This document shows positions 56,317 to 64,000 of a stretch of 64,000 nucleotides of DNA, one piece after another; the first letter of the stretch is position 1, and every line of letters begins with the position of its first letter. The position numbers and the translations under genes are program-made. Where the stretch lies: positions 992,001 through 1,056,000 of the forward strand of contig NZ_CP126279.1 of NCBI RefSeq assembly GCF_003234815.2, in the 5' to 3' direction. The stretch comes from Curtobacterium sp. MCBD17_035 (lineage in GTDB: Bacteria; Actinomycetota; Actinomycetes; Actinomycetales; Microbacteriaceae). The notes beneath the pieces are model-generated. The model made no database searches and was not told where the DNA came from. It saw nothing but the letters and a program-made list of their open reading frames with translations.

Positions 56317-57487
56317 GCACGTGCTCGAGCGGCAGCGACGCCGCACCGATGAGCAGGATGTCCGCGCCGAGCTCCGCCCGTCGGATCTGCACGTCGGGGA
56401 CGAGCGGCGCGAGCAGGTGCGCGTCGAAGGCGCTGCGGAGGCGTGGACCGTCTGCCGCCGCGAGGGCTGCCAGGAACCCGCCGAGGACGATCCGCTCCGA
56501 GCCGAGCACGTTCACGACGCTCGCGAGCGCGATCGCGAGGGTGTCGATCTGGCGCTCGACCTCCGCGACCACGGCGCTCGACCGGCTGCTGCCGCCCTCG
56601 GTCGCGGCGAGGAGCATCCGCTCGAAGGTGTCGGGGTCGGGTTCGCGCACGTCGAGCACCGCGGCGAGCCGAGCCCGGGTCACCGCGGCCTCGAGGGTCC
56701 CGACCAGGCCGGCGCTGTCCCGCGACCCGTCCGTCCGGATCGACACGTGGCCGATCTCGCCGGCGTGGCCGCTCGCGCCGAGCAGCGGCACGCCGCCCGT
56801 GACGATCCCACCGCCGATGCCGCTCGCCCCGCCGTTGACGTAGAGCAGGTCGTCCGCCCCCCGGCCGGCGCCGAACACCCACTCGGCCGCGGCCCCGAGC
56901 GAGGCCTCGTTCGCGGCGCGGACCGGCATGTCCAGCGCCGAGGCGAGCTGGGCGGCGAGTGGGACGTCGTGCCAGTCCAGGTGCGGCGCCAGGCGGACGA
57001 CCCCGTCGGCGACGCGCACGAGCCCGGGGACGGCGACGCCCGCGCCCACGACCACGGCACCAGGCGGGAGGTCCGCGCGGATGGCGGCGACGGCCTCCTG
57101 GGCGATGGAGGCGACGCGTTCCGGTGTCGGAGGCTGGTCCACGTCGACACGGACGCGCCGGACCACACGGCCGCCGAGCAGCACCGCGGCGACCCGGACG
57201 GCGTCGATCTCGGGGTGCACGGCGATCCCGACCGCCCGGTCGGCGGGGCGGACCGTGGGGCTCGGACGGCCGACCGATCCCGCGCCACGGACCTCGTCCT
57301 CGATCACGAGCCCGCGGTCGACGAGCTCGCCGACCAACCCGGCGACCGTCGAGCGGTTGAGGCCGCTGAACCGGGTCAGGTCGCTCCTGGTGGCGGGCGT
57401 GGCGTGCACACGACGGAGCAGCGACGTGAGGTTCTGGTGACGTCCCAGGTCCTTCCGCCGCGCCTGCGATGCGCTCGCTTCCGCCAT
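56291..57487 (-). CDS. ROK-family transcriptional regulator
   Basis: A 398-residue regulator of the XylR/NagC type. The N-terminal winged HTH is NLTSLLRRVHATPATRSDLTRFSGLNRSTVAGLVGELVDRGLV. The ROK domain has VGAGVAVPGLVRVADGVVRLAPHLDW, VRAANEASLGAAAEWVFGAG and VNGGASGIGGGIVTGGVPLLGASGHAGEIGHV. The zinc motif CxCGxxGC expected after that is absent (SRDSAGLVGTLEA instead). It is divergent from the sugar ABC operon at 57749 and is probably its regulator. ATG 57487 has TACGAT 6 nt upstream. Confidence 0.93.
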   Translation of the reverse strand: MAEASASQARRKDLGRHQNLTSLLRRVHATPATRSDLTRFSGLNRSTVAGLVGELVDRGLVIEDEVRGAGSVGRPSPTVRPADRAVGIAVHPEIDAVRVAAVLLGGRVVRRVRVDVDQPPTPERVASIAQEAVAAIRADLPPGAVVVGAGVAVPGLVRVADGVVRLAPHLDWHDVPLAAQLASALDMPVRAANEASLGAAAEWVFGAGRGADDLLYVNGGASGIGGGIVTGGVPLLGASGHAGEIGHVSIRTDGSRDSAGLVGTLEAAVTRARLAAVLDVREPDPDTFERMLLAATEGGSSRSSAVVAEVERQIDTLAIALASVVNVLGSERIVLGGFLAALAAADGPRLRSAFDAHLLAPLVPDVQIRRAELGADILLIGAASLPLEHVLTELPTLG

Positions 57488-57493
57488 CCCGTG

Positions 57494-57499
57494 ATCGTA
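57494..57499 (-). promoter_or_regulatory. -10 box for leaderless ROK gene
   Basis: TACGAT on the minus strand, 6 nt before the ATG at 57487. Confidence 0.55.
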
Positions 57500-57571
57500 G
57501 CGACCGCGCCCGACCGGGCACCGACATCGTTTTCGTTCGGCGATCGGGCCTTCTTCGGGGGACAAGCTGGG

Positions 57572-57648
57572 TGAGCGCTGTTCACGAACCATCGGATGGG
57601 AACGTTCGCTCAGCTTTCTTGACCGCCCGGAGAGACCGGGTCTAGGAA
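57572..57648 (+). promoter_or_regulatory. Promoter and operator of the ribose-type ABC operon
   Basis: Inverted half-sites TGAGCGCTGTTC (57572-57583) and GAACGTTCGCTCA (57600-57612) lie directly upstream of TTGACC (57619-57624), 18 nt before TAGGAA (57643-57648). A likely ROK-protein site. Confidence 0.5.
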
Positions 57649-57692
57649 TGCCCCAATCCGTGGCACCGAAGCGCGGGGGGAGACGCGTCGGA

Positions 57693-57718
57693 CACCGACG
57701 ACGTCCTCGTCGTCGGTG
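57693..57718 (+). other. Leader hairpin before the sugar-binding protein gene
   Basis: CACCGACGACG and CGTCGTCGGTG, a perfect 11-bp stem with a TCCT loop, in the presumed 5' leader, 18 nt before the ribosome-binding site. It could be a stabiliser or attenuator. Confidence 0.5.
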
Positions 57719-57748
57719 CCGCACGCAGCCCGATACGAGGAGGTATCC

Positions 57749-58843
57749 GTGGAAGACGACGCGGTCGAGAACGCAGTTGCGGCGATGGGGGCCGGGCCTG
57801 GCCCGAGCCGGAGGGGACTGGTCCGCGGAGCGGGACTGGCAGGTGCCGCCGCGTTGGCGTCGGGCCTGCTGTCGTTCTCCGGCGGGGACATGGCGAGCGC
57901 GGCCGGGAAGGCAGGGAACTTCCCGTCGACGCCCGGGTTCAAGTTCGTGTTCATCAACCACGTGACCACGAACACGTTCTTTCAGGCCACGCAGTACGGA
58001 CTCGCCGACGCCGCCTCGATGCTCGGCCTGCCGAAGCCCCAGTGGACCGGCTCGGAGACCTCGAACGTGTCGCAGATGGTCAGCGCGTTCAACACCGCGG
58101 TCAGCGGCGGCGTCGACGGCATCGCCGTGTCACTCGTCGACAAGACCGCCTTCAACGAGCCCGTCAAGAAGGCGCTCGCCGCGGGGATCCCCGTCGTGTC
58201 CTACAACGCGGACGTCACCGGGAACGCGCGGCTCAACTACATCGGCCAGGACCTGTACGCGTCGGGGCAGGCCGCCGGCGAGCACATCGCGAAGCTCCTG
58301 CCGAACGGCAGCAAGATCGCGATCTTCATCGCGACGCCGGGTGCCCTCAACATCCAGCCGCGAGCGGACGGTGCGATCGCGGCGCTCAAGGCCGCGAACA
58401 AGGGGTTCCAGGTCAAGCAGATCGCCACCGGGGCCGACGAGGGCAAGGAGCAGAGCGCGATCGACGCGTTCTACACCGGGAACAAGGACTACAAGGGCCT
58501 GTTCGCGGTCGATGCGGGCAGCACCCAGGGCGTCGCGAACGTCATGAAGAAGTACGACCTGGCATCGCAGGGCTACAAGGGCGGCGGGTGGGACCTCCTG
58601 GCCTCCACCGAGAAGTCGATCCGCCACGGCATCCTCAGCTTCACGATCGACCAGTCCGCGTACCTGCAGGGGTTCCTGCCGACGCTGTACCTGTACCTGT
58701 ACAAGCTGTCGGGCACGCTCGTCGCACCACCGCTCACCGACACCGGCCTCAAATTCGTCACGAAGAAGAACGTGAAGCCGTACCTCAAGTCGACGAACCG
58801 GTTCGAGGGCAGCTCGTCCGTTCAGAAGTACCTCACGTCGTGA
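57749..58843 (+). CDS. Sugar ABC transporter substrate-binding protein, Tat-exported
   Basis: A 364-residue family 4 (ribose-type) periplasmic-binding protein. The N-terminus has a twin-Arg motif (PSRRGLVRGAGLAG) followed by a hydrophobic stretch, so export is probably by Tat rather than as a lipoprotein. Mature part: FKFVFINHVTTNTFFQATQYGLADAA, NVSQMVSAFNTAVSGGVDGIAVSLVD, IPVVSYNADVTG, FAVDAGSTQGVANVM and GGWDLLASTEKSIRHGILSFTIDQSAYLQG, as in RbsB-like proteins. GTG 57749 has GAGGAGG 5 nt upstream; upstream Met/Val codons lack this. It heads the operon with permease and ATPase. Confidence 0.9.
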   Translation: MEDDAVENAVAAMGAGPGPSRRGLVRGAGLAGAAALASGLLSFSGGDMASAAGKAGNFPSTPGFKFVFINHVTTNTFFQATQYGLADAASMLGLPKPQWTGSETSNVSQMVSAFNTAVSGGVDGIAVSLVDKTAFNEPVKKALAAGIPVVSYNADVTGNARLNYIGQDLYASGQAAGEHIAKLLPNGSKIAIFIATPGALNIQPRADGAIAALKAANKGFQVKQIATGADEGKEQSAIDAFYTGNKDYKGLFAVDAGSTQGVANVMKKYDLASQGYKGGGWDLLASTEKSIRHGILSFTIDQSAYLQGFLPTLYLYLYKLSGTLVAPPLTDTGLKFVTKKNVKPYLKSTNRFEGSSSVQKYLTS

Positions 58844-59886
58844 GCGACGACGCCATCGGCCTCCAGACGGAGTCGCCCACCCCGGCACCCATGTCGTCCG
58901 CACCCCGACCGGCTCGCCGCGGCCTCCGCGGCGGGCCGCTCGGGGGTGTGCTCCGGATCCGCGAGTTCTCGGTGCTCGTCGTCGACGTCGCGCTCATCAT
59001 CTACTTCGCCGCGACGAACCACGCGTTCCTGACGGGGTCGAACATCGGCAACATCGCGAACTTCCTCAGCGCGGCGGCGATCATCGCGGCGGGCGAGGTG
59101 TTCCTGCTCATCTGCGGCGAGATCGACCTGTCCGCGGGCATGACGTTCGCGCTGACGCCGATCCTCATGGTGACGTTCGCCGACGCGATGCCGCTGTGGA
59201 CGGCGCTCCTGCTGGCGCTCGTCGTCGCGACGCTCATCGGGTTGTTCAACGGGGTCGTGAACCAGTACCTCAAGCTGCCGTCGTTCATCGCGACGCTCGG
59301 GACGCTGTACGGCCTGCACGGCGTGGCCCTCGCCATCGCGGGGAGCACACCGCTGCCGGCCCCCACGAAGGGCGCGCTCGTCGCGGTGTTCGGCGGGTAC
59401 CAGTGGTCCGAGCTCGTCTGGGCGGTGCTCATCGTCATCGTCATGCAGGTCGTGCTGACGAGCACCCGGTCGGGCGTGCACACGATCGCCACGGGCGCGA
59501 ACCTCGTCGGCGCCTCCGAGGCGGGCATCGCGGTCCGGCGCGTCAAGATCCGGGCGTTCATGCTCACGTCGCTGTTCGCCGGGCTCGCCGGCATCCTCGA
59601 CGGCACGAACATCGCCAAGTCGTTCGACCCCAACGCGGGCGGCAACGACCTCATGTTCATGGCGATCGCGGCCGCGGTGCTCGGCGGGACGTCGCTCATC
59701 GGCGGCTCCGGCACCGTCGTCGGCGCCTTCCTCGGTGCGCTGCTCCTGGCCGTGCTCCAGGACGGCTTCAACATCGAGGGCATCTCCGCCACCACGTTCG
59801 TCATCGTCGAGGGCGCGGCGATCCTGCTCGCGATGATCCTCAACATCTACCTCGCGCGCTTCCGGCAGCGAGCGAAGGAGCAGTAG
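58840..59886 (+). CDS. Sugar ABC transporter permease (RbsC-like)
   Basis: A 348-residue membrane permease of the ribose/branched-chain type. A cytoplasmic Pro/Arg-rich N-terminus of about 40 residues leads to many hydrophobic helices (FSVLVVDVALIIYFAATNHAF, AAAIIAAGEVFLLICGEIDLSAGM, the GEIDLS motif being typical). The C-terminal half has LGGTSLIGGSGTVVGAFLGALLLAVL. The GTG start overlaps the stop of the binding protein (GTGA). Confidence 0.93.
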   Translation: MSDDAIGLQTESPTPAPMSSAPRPARRGLRGGPLGGVLRIREFSVLVVDVALIIYFAATNHAFLTGSNIGNIANFLSAAAIIAAGEVFLLICGEIDLSAGMTFALTPILMVTFADAMPLWTALLLALVVATLIGLFNGVVNQYLKLPSFIATLGTLYGLHGVALAIAGSTPLPAPTKGALVAVFGGYQWSELVWAVLIVIVMQVVLTSTRSGVHTIATGANLVGASEAGIAVRRVKIRAFMLTSLFAGLAGILDGTNIAKSFDPNAGGNDLMFMAIAAAVLGGTSLIGGSGTVVGAFLGALLLAVLQDGFNIEGISATTFVIVEGAAILLAMILNIYLARFRQRAKEQ

Positions 59887-59888
59887 CC

Positions 59889-60719
59889 ATGACCACCACC
59901 ACGGGTACGGGCACGACCGACCGCGCGCCGGGAGGCACGCCACCGGCGCTCGAGGCACGGCACGTCAGCAAGCGGTTCGGGTCCGTCACCGCCCTGCGCG
60001 ACATCAACCTGCACGTCGGCAAGGGCGAGGTCCTCGGGCTCATCGGCGACAACGGCGCGGGCAAGTCGACGCTCATCAAGATCCTGACCGGGTACCACCA
60101 GCCGACGGAGGGCGAGCTGTTCCTCAACGGGGACCCGGTCACGTTCACCGGCATCGGCGACGCGCGGGAGCGGGGCATCGAGACGGTGTTCCAGGACCTG
60201 GCGCTCGTCAACACGCTGCCCGTGTACCTCAACCTCTACCTCAACAAGGAGCTCCGGCGCGGGCCGTTCCTCCGCCGCTCGGAGATGCGCGAGAACGCTC
60301 GCCGGTACCTCGACGACATCGGGATCCGGATCGCGTCGGTGAACGACGAGGTCGCGAACCTGTCGGGTGGTCAGCGGCAGGCGATCGCGGTCGCGCGGTC
60401 GGTGTACTCCGACGCGAGGATCCTGCTGCTCGACGAACCACTCGCGGCCATGGGGGCGAAGGAGGGTGGCATCATCCTCGACTTCATCTCGATGCTCCGC
60501 GAACGCGGCGAGGTGTCGATCATCCTCATCGCGCACAACTACACGCAGGTGTTCGACGTCTGCGACCGCGTCAACCTGCTGCAGCACGGCGAGATCACCC
60601 TCGACAAGCGCACCGACGAGGTCTCGGCCGAGGAGGTCCTCGACATGGTGGCCAAGGAGTACCGGCGCGGCGGACGACTGGCCGAGGGGCGGGGGCGGTT
60701 GCTCGACGAGGTGCGGTAG
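59889..60719 (+). CDS. Sugar ABC transporter ATP-binding protein
   Basis: A 276-residue ATPase with one ABC domain: VLGLIGDNGAGKSTLIKILTG (Walker A), VFQDLALV (Q loop), NLSGGQRQAIAVARSVY (signature) and RILLLDEPLAAMG (Walker B). Ribose-type systems often use a double-ABC RbsA; this one is single, as in FrcA-type systems. A Thr/Gly-rich stretch of about 20 residues leads the protein. It starts 2 bases after the permease stop. With the genes at 57749 and 58840 it makes a complete importer; the sugar is unknown. Confidence 0.93.
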   Translation: MTTTTGTGTTDRAPGGTPPALEARHVSKRFGSVTALRDINLHVGKGEVLGLIGDNGAGKSTLIKILTGYHQPTEGELFLNGDPVTFTGIGDARERGIETVFQDLALVNTLPVYLNLYLNKELRRGPFLRRSEMRENARRYLDDIGIRIASVNDEVANLSGGQRQAIAVARSVYSDARILLLDEPLAAMGAKEGGIILDFISMLRERGEVSIILIAHNYTQVFDVCDRVNLLQHGEITLDKRTDEVSAEEVLDMVAKEYRRGGRLAEGRGRLLDEVR

Positions 60720-60941
60720 CGGCGGCGCGGCGCGGTTGGTCTGCCCCAGTCCAAGGGGCGAGATGACCCCGGCGCGCCCCGCACAGTGCGCACGGCACCC
60801 GATCATGCGGTAGACAGAGTGGTACGCGCTCGATCCGAAGCCATCGGCCGGCGCGGGCGGCACGTGTCGACCGGACCCCCTGGAGGTCCCGCCCGGACGC
60901 GCCACCGTTTTCCGTGTGCTCGTGATCAGGAGGCATGCGCT

Positions 60942-62150
60942 GTGGGGACCCAACCGACCCTCGACGACGCGACGACCGACCAGCCCAGCGTGCGCGAGGA
61001 CCGACGGCAGCGCGCCGTCGAGAGCCTCGGGCTCACCGAACCGGACCGCAATCCGCGCCTCGACCGGATCACCCGGATCGCGCGTGCCATGTTCGGCGTG
61101 ATGATGTCCTCGGTCACGGTGATCGACCGTGACCGCGCGCTCTACATGGGCCGTGCGGGGTTCGACGACGCCGAGTCCGGCCGGGGGGACACCCCCTGCA
61201 AGCTCGTCACCGACACGGGCGAGGTCATCACGACGGACGACGCGCGCCTCGACCCCCGGTTCGCCGACATCCGGCCCTTCGTCGAGAACGGACTCGCCTT
61301 CTACATCGGGCACCCGCTCACCGACGCCTCCGGCAACGTCGTCGGGTCGTTCTGCCTCATCGACAAGGAGCCCCGGACGCTCTCCCCCCGCGAGATGCAG
61401 GAGTTCACCGACCTCGCTGCGTGGGCCCAGGAGGAACTCCTCGCCGAGGCCGAAGCCGTGCGAGCGCGCGACACCCAGCAGGCCCTGCTGCCGGAGCGGC
61501 CGCTCGTCACCGACGAGGTCCGCGTGGAGGGCGTCTGCATCCCGTCGCTCGGCGTCGGCGGCGACTACTACGACCACGGCGTCGTCGGACGCCTCGTGCA
61601 CGTCGCCATCGGCGACGTCATGGGCAAGGGCACCGCGGCGGCGATCCTCGGGGCCGCCACCCGTGCCGCCGCCCGGACGATCGTGCCCTCGATCACCGAC
61701 GAGGTCTCGCTCGGCGCGGCCGTGGACCGTATCGAACGGGCCATGACCGGCGACCTCCAGCGCACGAACGCCTTCGTAACCTACTTCCACGCCACCATCG
61801 ACCTCGACACCGGGCGCCTCGCCTACGTCGACGCCGGCGCGGGCCTGTCGATCCTCGTGCGCGCGGACGGGACGGCCGAGCAGCTCACCGGCACGGGCCT
61901 CCCGATCGGGATCCTGCCGCAGCCACACACCGCGCAGACGACGACGCTGTACCCGGGCGACCGCCTGGTCCTCGTGAGTGACGGGGTGCTCGACGTGCTG
62001 GACGACGAGATCGTCTGGCCGGACGAGCTCGCCGGCTACACGCGCGAGGCGGCCGACATCCACGCCCTCGTCGAACGCATCCGGTCACTCAGCGCCGAGC
62101 GGGTGCCGCTCGACGACGTCACCGTCGTGGTCGCGGAGTACCGCCCGTGA
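60942..62150 (+). CDS. GAF-domain PP2C-type (SpoIIE/RsbU-like) phosphatase
   Basis: A 402-residue soluble protein. The N-terminal GAF domain (RNPRLDRITRIARAMFGVMMSSVTVIDRDRALYMG, ITTDDARLDPRFADIRPFVENGLAFYIGHPLTD) is followed by a short coiled coil (WAQEELLAEAEAVRARDTQQALLPERP) and a PPM-type serine phosphatase domain whose metal Asp residues appear in LGVGGDYYDHG, IGDVMGKGTAAA and VLVSDGVLDVLDD. Such proteins dephosphorylate anti-sigma antagonists or similar regulators. The GTG start has AGGAGG 8 nt upstream. It overlaps the next gene by 4 bases (GTGA). Confidence 0.92.
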   Translation: MGTQPTLDDATTDQPSVREDRRQRAVESLGLTEPDRNPRLDRITRIARAMFGVMMSSVTVIDRDRALYMGRAGFDDAESGRGDTPCKLVTDTGEVITTDDARLDPRFADIRPFVENGLAFYIGHPLTDASGNVVGSFCLIDKEPRTLSPREMQEFTDLAAWAQEELLAEAEAVRARDTQQALLPERPLVTDEVRVEGVCIPSLGVGGDYYDHGVVGRLVHVAIGDVMGKGTAAAILGAATRAAARTIVPSITDEVSLGAAVDRIERAMTGDLQRTNAFVTYFHATIDLDTGRLAYVDAGAGLSILVRADGTAEQLTGTGLPIGILPQPHTAQTTTLYPGDRLVLVSDGVLDVLDDEIVWPDELAGYTREAADIHALVERIRSLSAERVPLDDVTVVVAEYRP

Positions 62151-64000
62151 CCCTCGAGATGACCCGCCGGGACCGGCGGCTCCTCGAGCACACGACCTCG
62201 CGTCGGCGGCTCGTCACCATCCGGGTCGTCGTCGTCCTCGCGGCGCTCGCCGGGGCGGACTACGTCGGATGGCGCTGGGTCGCCTCCGTCAACTGGCACT
62301 CGTGGTGGATCGCCGTGCCGCTCATCCTCGCCGAGACCTACAGCGTCATCGACTCGCTCCTGTTCGCGTTCGGCGCCTGGCGGATCCGCGAACGCGGCGA
62401 ACCACCGGCCCCACCCGCCGAGGACGTCACGGTCGACGTCTTCATCACGACGTACAACGAGCCCGTCGAGCTCGTGATGCGCACGGCGCTCGCCGCGGTG
62501 GCGATCCGGCATCCGCACACGACGTGGATCCTCGACGACGGCGCGCGGCCGGAGATCCGCGAGGCCGCCGAGGCCGCGGGCATCGGCGTGATCACCCGGT
62601 CGTCGGACTGGATCGACCGGCCGCGGCACGCCAAGGCCGGCAACCTCAACAACGCGCTGCTGGCGACCGAGGGGGAGTTCCTCCTGATCCTCGACGCCGA
62701 CCAGGTGCCCGACCCGCGCATCCTCGACCGCACCCTCGGGTACTTCAAGGAACCGCGGATGGCGCTCGTGCAGACGCCGCAGTGGTTCGAGAACGTGCCC
62801 GAGTCCGACGTGCTCGGCAGCCAGGCGCCGCTCTTCTACGGACCGATCCAGCAGTCGAAGGACGGCTGGAACGCCGCCTTCTTCTGCGGGTCGAACGCGA
62901 TCCTCCGCCGGGAGGCCCTGATGCAGTTGGGCGTGTCCCGGTACGTCGACGAGGTCGAACAGGGCGTGCATCGCGCAATCGGCACCTCGCGCCGGTTGCT
63001 CGCGCGGGCACGGGAGGAGGCCGAGGGCCAGCCGCGCGTGCTGCAGGCGCTCGACGAGGCCGGGGCGATCGTCGACCGCGCGCGCGCCGAGCTCGCGAAC
63101 GGCGACGGCATCGCCGACGTGACCTACCGGTTCCAGCGCGGCATCGACGCGATCGCGTTCCGGTTCGCCGGCGCCGACCTCGCCGCCATGCGTCAGGACC
63201 TGGCGGAGCTCGCCGCGCTGTCCGTGGAGGCCGACACCTTCGCCGCCATCGACGACTCCGCGCTCGACCTGCTCGGCCAGCGCGACGCGTCGCCGATCGT
63301 CGCGATCGAGGCGATCTCGCTCCTGGTCGGCGCGCTCGACGTCAGCCGTGGCGACGAGGCCCAGGCGATCATGCCACTGGCCACGATCTCGGTGACCGAG
63401 GACATGGCGACCGCGATGCGCCTGCACGGCCTCGGCTGGCGGTCGGCATACCACGACGAGCTCCTCGCACGCGGGCTGGCCCCCGAGGACCTGCCGACGA
63501 TGCTGACGCAGCGACTCCGTTGGGCTCAGGGCACGATGCAGGTGTTCTTCCGCGAGAACCCGCTGGTGCAGCGGGGCTTGTCGTTCGCGCAGCGCCTCAT
63601 GTACTTCTCGACCATGTGGAGCTACCTCTCCGGGTTCGCCGCGGTCGTGTACATCGCCGCGCCGGTGCTCTGCCTGGCGTTCGGGGTGGTGCCCGTCCAG
63701 GCGTACAGCGTCGACTTCTTCGCGCGGCTCATCCCGTTCCTCGTGCTCAACCAGGTGCTGTTCTGGGTGGTCGCGGCCGGACGCCCGACGTGGCGCGGGC
63801 AGCAGTACTCGCTCGCGCTGTTCCCGGTCTGGATCGAGTCGGTCACGTCCGCGTTCCGCAACGTGTACCTCGGGCAGCCGCTCGGGTTCCGCGTGACCCC
63901 GAAGACGAAACAGGAGTTCACCGGCCACCGGTGGGATCTCGTGCGGCCGCAGCTCGTCGCCATGGGGTGCCTCGTCGCTGCGCTCGTGCTCGTCGCCGTC
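62147..64000 (+). CDS. Cellulose-synthase-like glycosyltransferase 2, 3' end beyond window
   Basis: A membrane GT2 enzyme of the BcsA type, open to the window end (618 codons seen). Two N-terminal helices (VVVVLAALAGADYVGW, WWIAVPLILAETYSVIDSLLFAFG), then the catalytic domain: VDVFITTYNEPVELV, TTWILDDGARPE, LLILDADQVPDP (DxD), WNAAFFCGSNAILRREAL, VTEDMATAMRLHG (TED) and LTQRLRWAQGTMQVFF (QxxRW type). About 150 residues (62935-63387) of helical sequence interrupt the usual short link between the last two parts. Further membrane segments follow (FSTMWSYLSGFAAVVYIAAPVLCLAF and others). No PilZ domain is seen in the visible part. It probably makes an exopolysaccharide; the product is not predictable. 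Confidence 0.88.
   Translation, partial: MTLEMTRRDRRLLEHTTSRRRLVTIRVVVVLAALAGADYVGWRWVASVNWHSWWIAVPLILAETYSVIDSLLFAFGAWRIRERGEPPAPPAEDVTVDVFITTYNEPVELVMRTALAAVAIRHPHTTWILDDGARPEIREAAEAAGIGVITRSSDWIDRPRHAKAGNLNNALLATEGEFLLILDADQVPDPRILDRTLGYFKEPRMALVQTPQWFENVPESDVLGSQAPLFYGPIQQSKDGWNAAFFCGSNAILRREALMQLGVSRYVDEVEQGVHRAIGTSRRLLARAREEAEGQPRVLQALDEAGAIVDRARAELANGDGIADVTYRFQRGIDAIAFRFAGADLAAMRQDLAELAALSVEADTFAAIDDSALDLLGQRDASPIVAIEAISLLVGALDVSRGDEAQAIMPLATISVTEDMATAMRLHGLGWRSAYHDELLARGLAPEDLPTMLTQRLRWAQGTMQVFFRENPLVQRGLSFAQRLMYFSTMWSYLSGFAAVVYIAAPVLCLAFGVVPVQAYSVDFFARLIPFLVLNQVLFWVVAAGRPTWRGQQYSLALFPVWIESVTSAFRNVYLGQPLGFRVTPKTKQEFTGHRWDLVRPQLVAMGCLVAALVLVAV

Overview
The window is very GC-rich, densely coded actinobacterial chromosome. 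The gene order recN-pyrG-NUDIX-xerD-parA-scpA-scpB-rluB-tyrA-cmk-der is the classic actinobacterial one. The encoded proteins, the paired small Microbacteriaceae-type proteins (about 21.1-21.7 kb) and the frequent GTG starts with a TANNNT box 6-8 nt upstream all point to Microbacteriaceae, probably a Curtobacterium-like organism (the genus is inference). I see no phage, insertion sequence or CRISPR array.

Region 1 (1-13.1 kb) is housekeeping on the + strand: the 3' part of recN, pyrG, an ADP-ribose pyrophosphatase, xerD, parA, scpA, scpB, an RluB-type pseudouridine synthase, tyrA, cmk and der, closed by a strong hairpin. Several of these proteins carry long low-complexity or acidic N-terminal extensions. 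Region 2 (13.2-16.7 kb) is accessory. It holds a tightly coupled trio (small helical protein, WXG-like helical domain fused to an alpha/beta hydrolase, lipoprotein) and a membrane-protein gene cut by an in-frame TAG.

Region 3 (16.7-30.4 kb) is mixed: RecQ fused to a phosphoribosyltransferase-like tail, a DUF503 protein, an alpha/beta hydrolase, tRNA-Pro(GGG), small lineage-specific genes around two gene-poor stretches, a GAF protein, a cold-shock protein next to a fatty-acid desaturase, an NmrA-like protein, an HSL-type esterase divergent from a damaged MarR gene, an aldo/keto reductase and a DUF218 protein. Region 4 (30.6-39.7 kb) has a secreted glycosidase-like lipoprotein, an ABC-F ATPase, a beta-propeller lipoprotein, an AraC regulator divergent from a DUF2000 gene, a second aldo/keto reductase and pgi.

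Region 5 (39.8-54.6 kb) is a xylan/xylose utilisation locus. Xylo-oligosaccharides would enter through the binding protein and two permeases (43.9-47.1 kb), be cut by a cytoplasmic GH10 xylanase and a GH3 beta-xylosidase, be deacetylated by a CE7 esterase, and pass through XylA and XylB to the pentose phosphate pathway. A LacI repressor sits divergent from the transporter, and the xylA and GH10 promoters share a sequence block. A LytR-CpsA-Psr protein and a phytanoyl-CoA dioxygenase-like gene lie inside the locus.

Region 6 (54.7-64 kb) contains a TetR regulator divergent from a ketopantoate-reductase-like gene with a well-defined double operator, a ROK regulator divergent from a Tat-exported sugar ABC system, and a GAF-PP2C phosphatase translationally coupled to a cellulose-synthase-like glycosyltransferase with a large internal insertion that runs off the window end.
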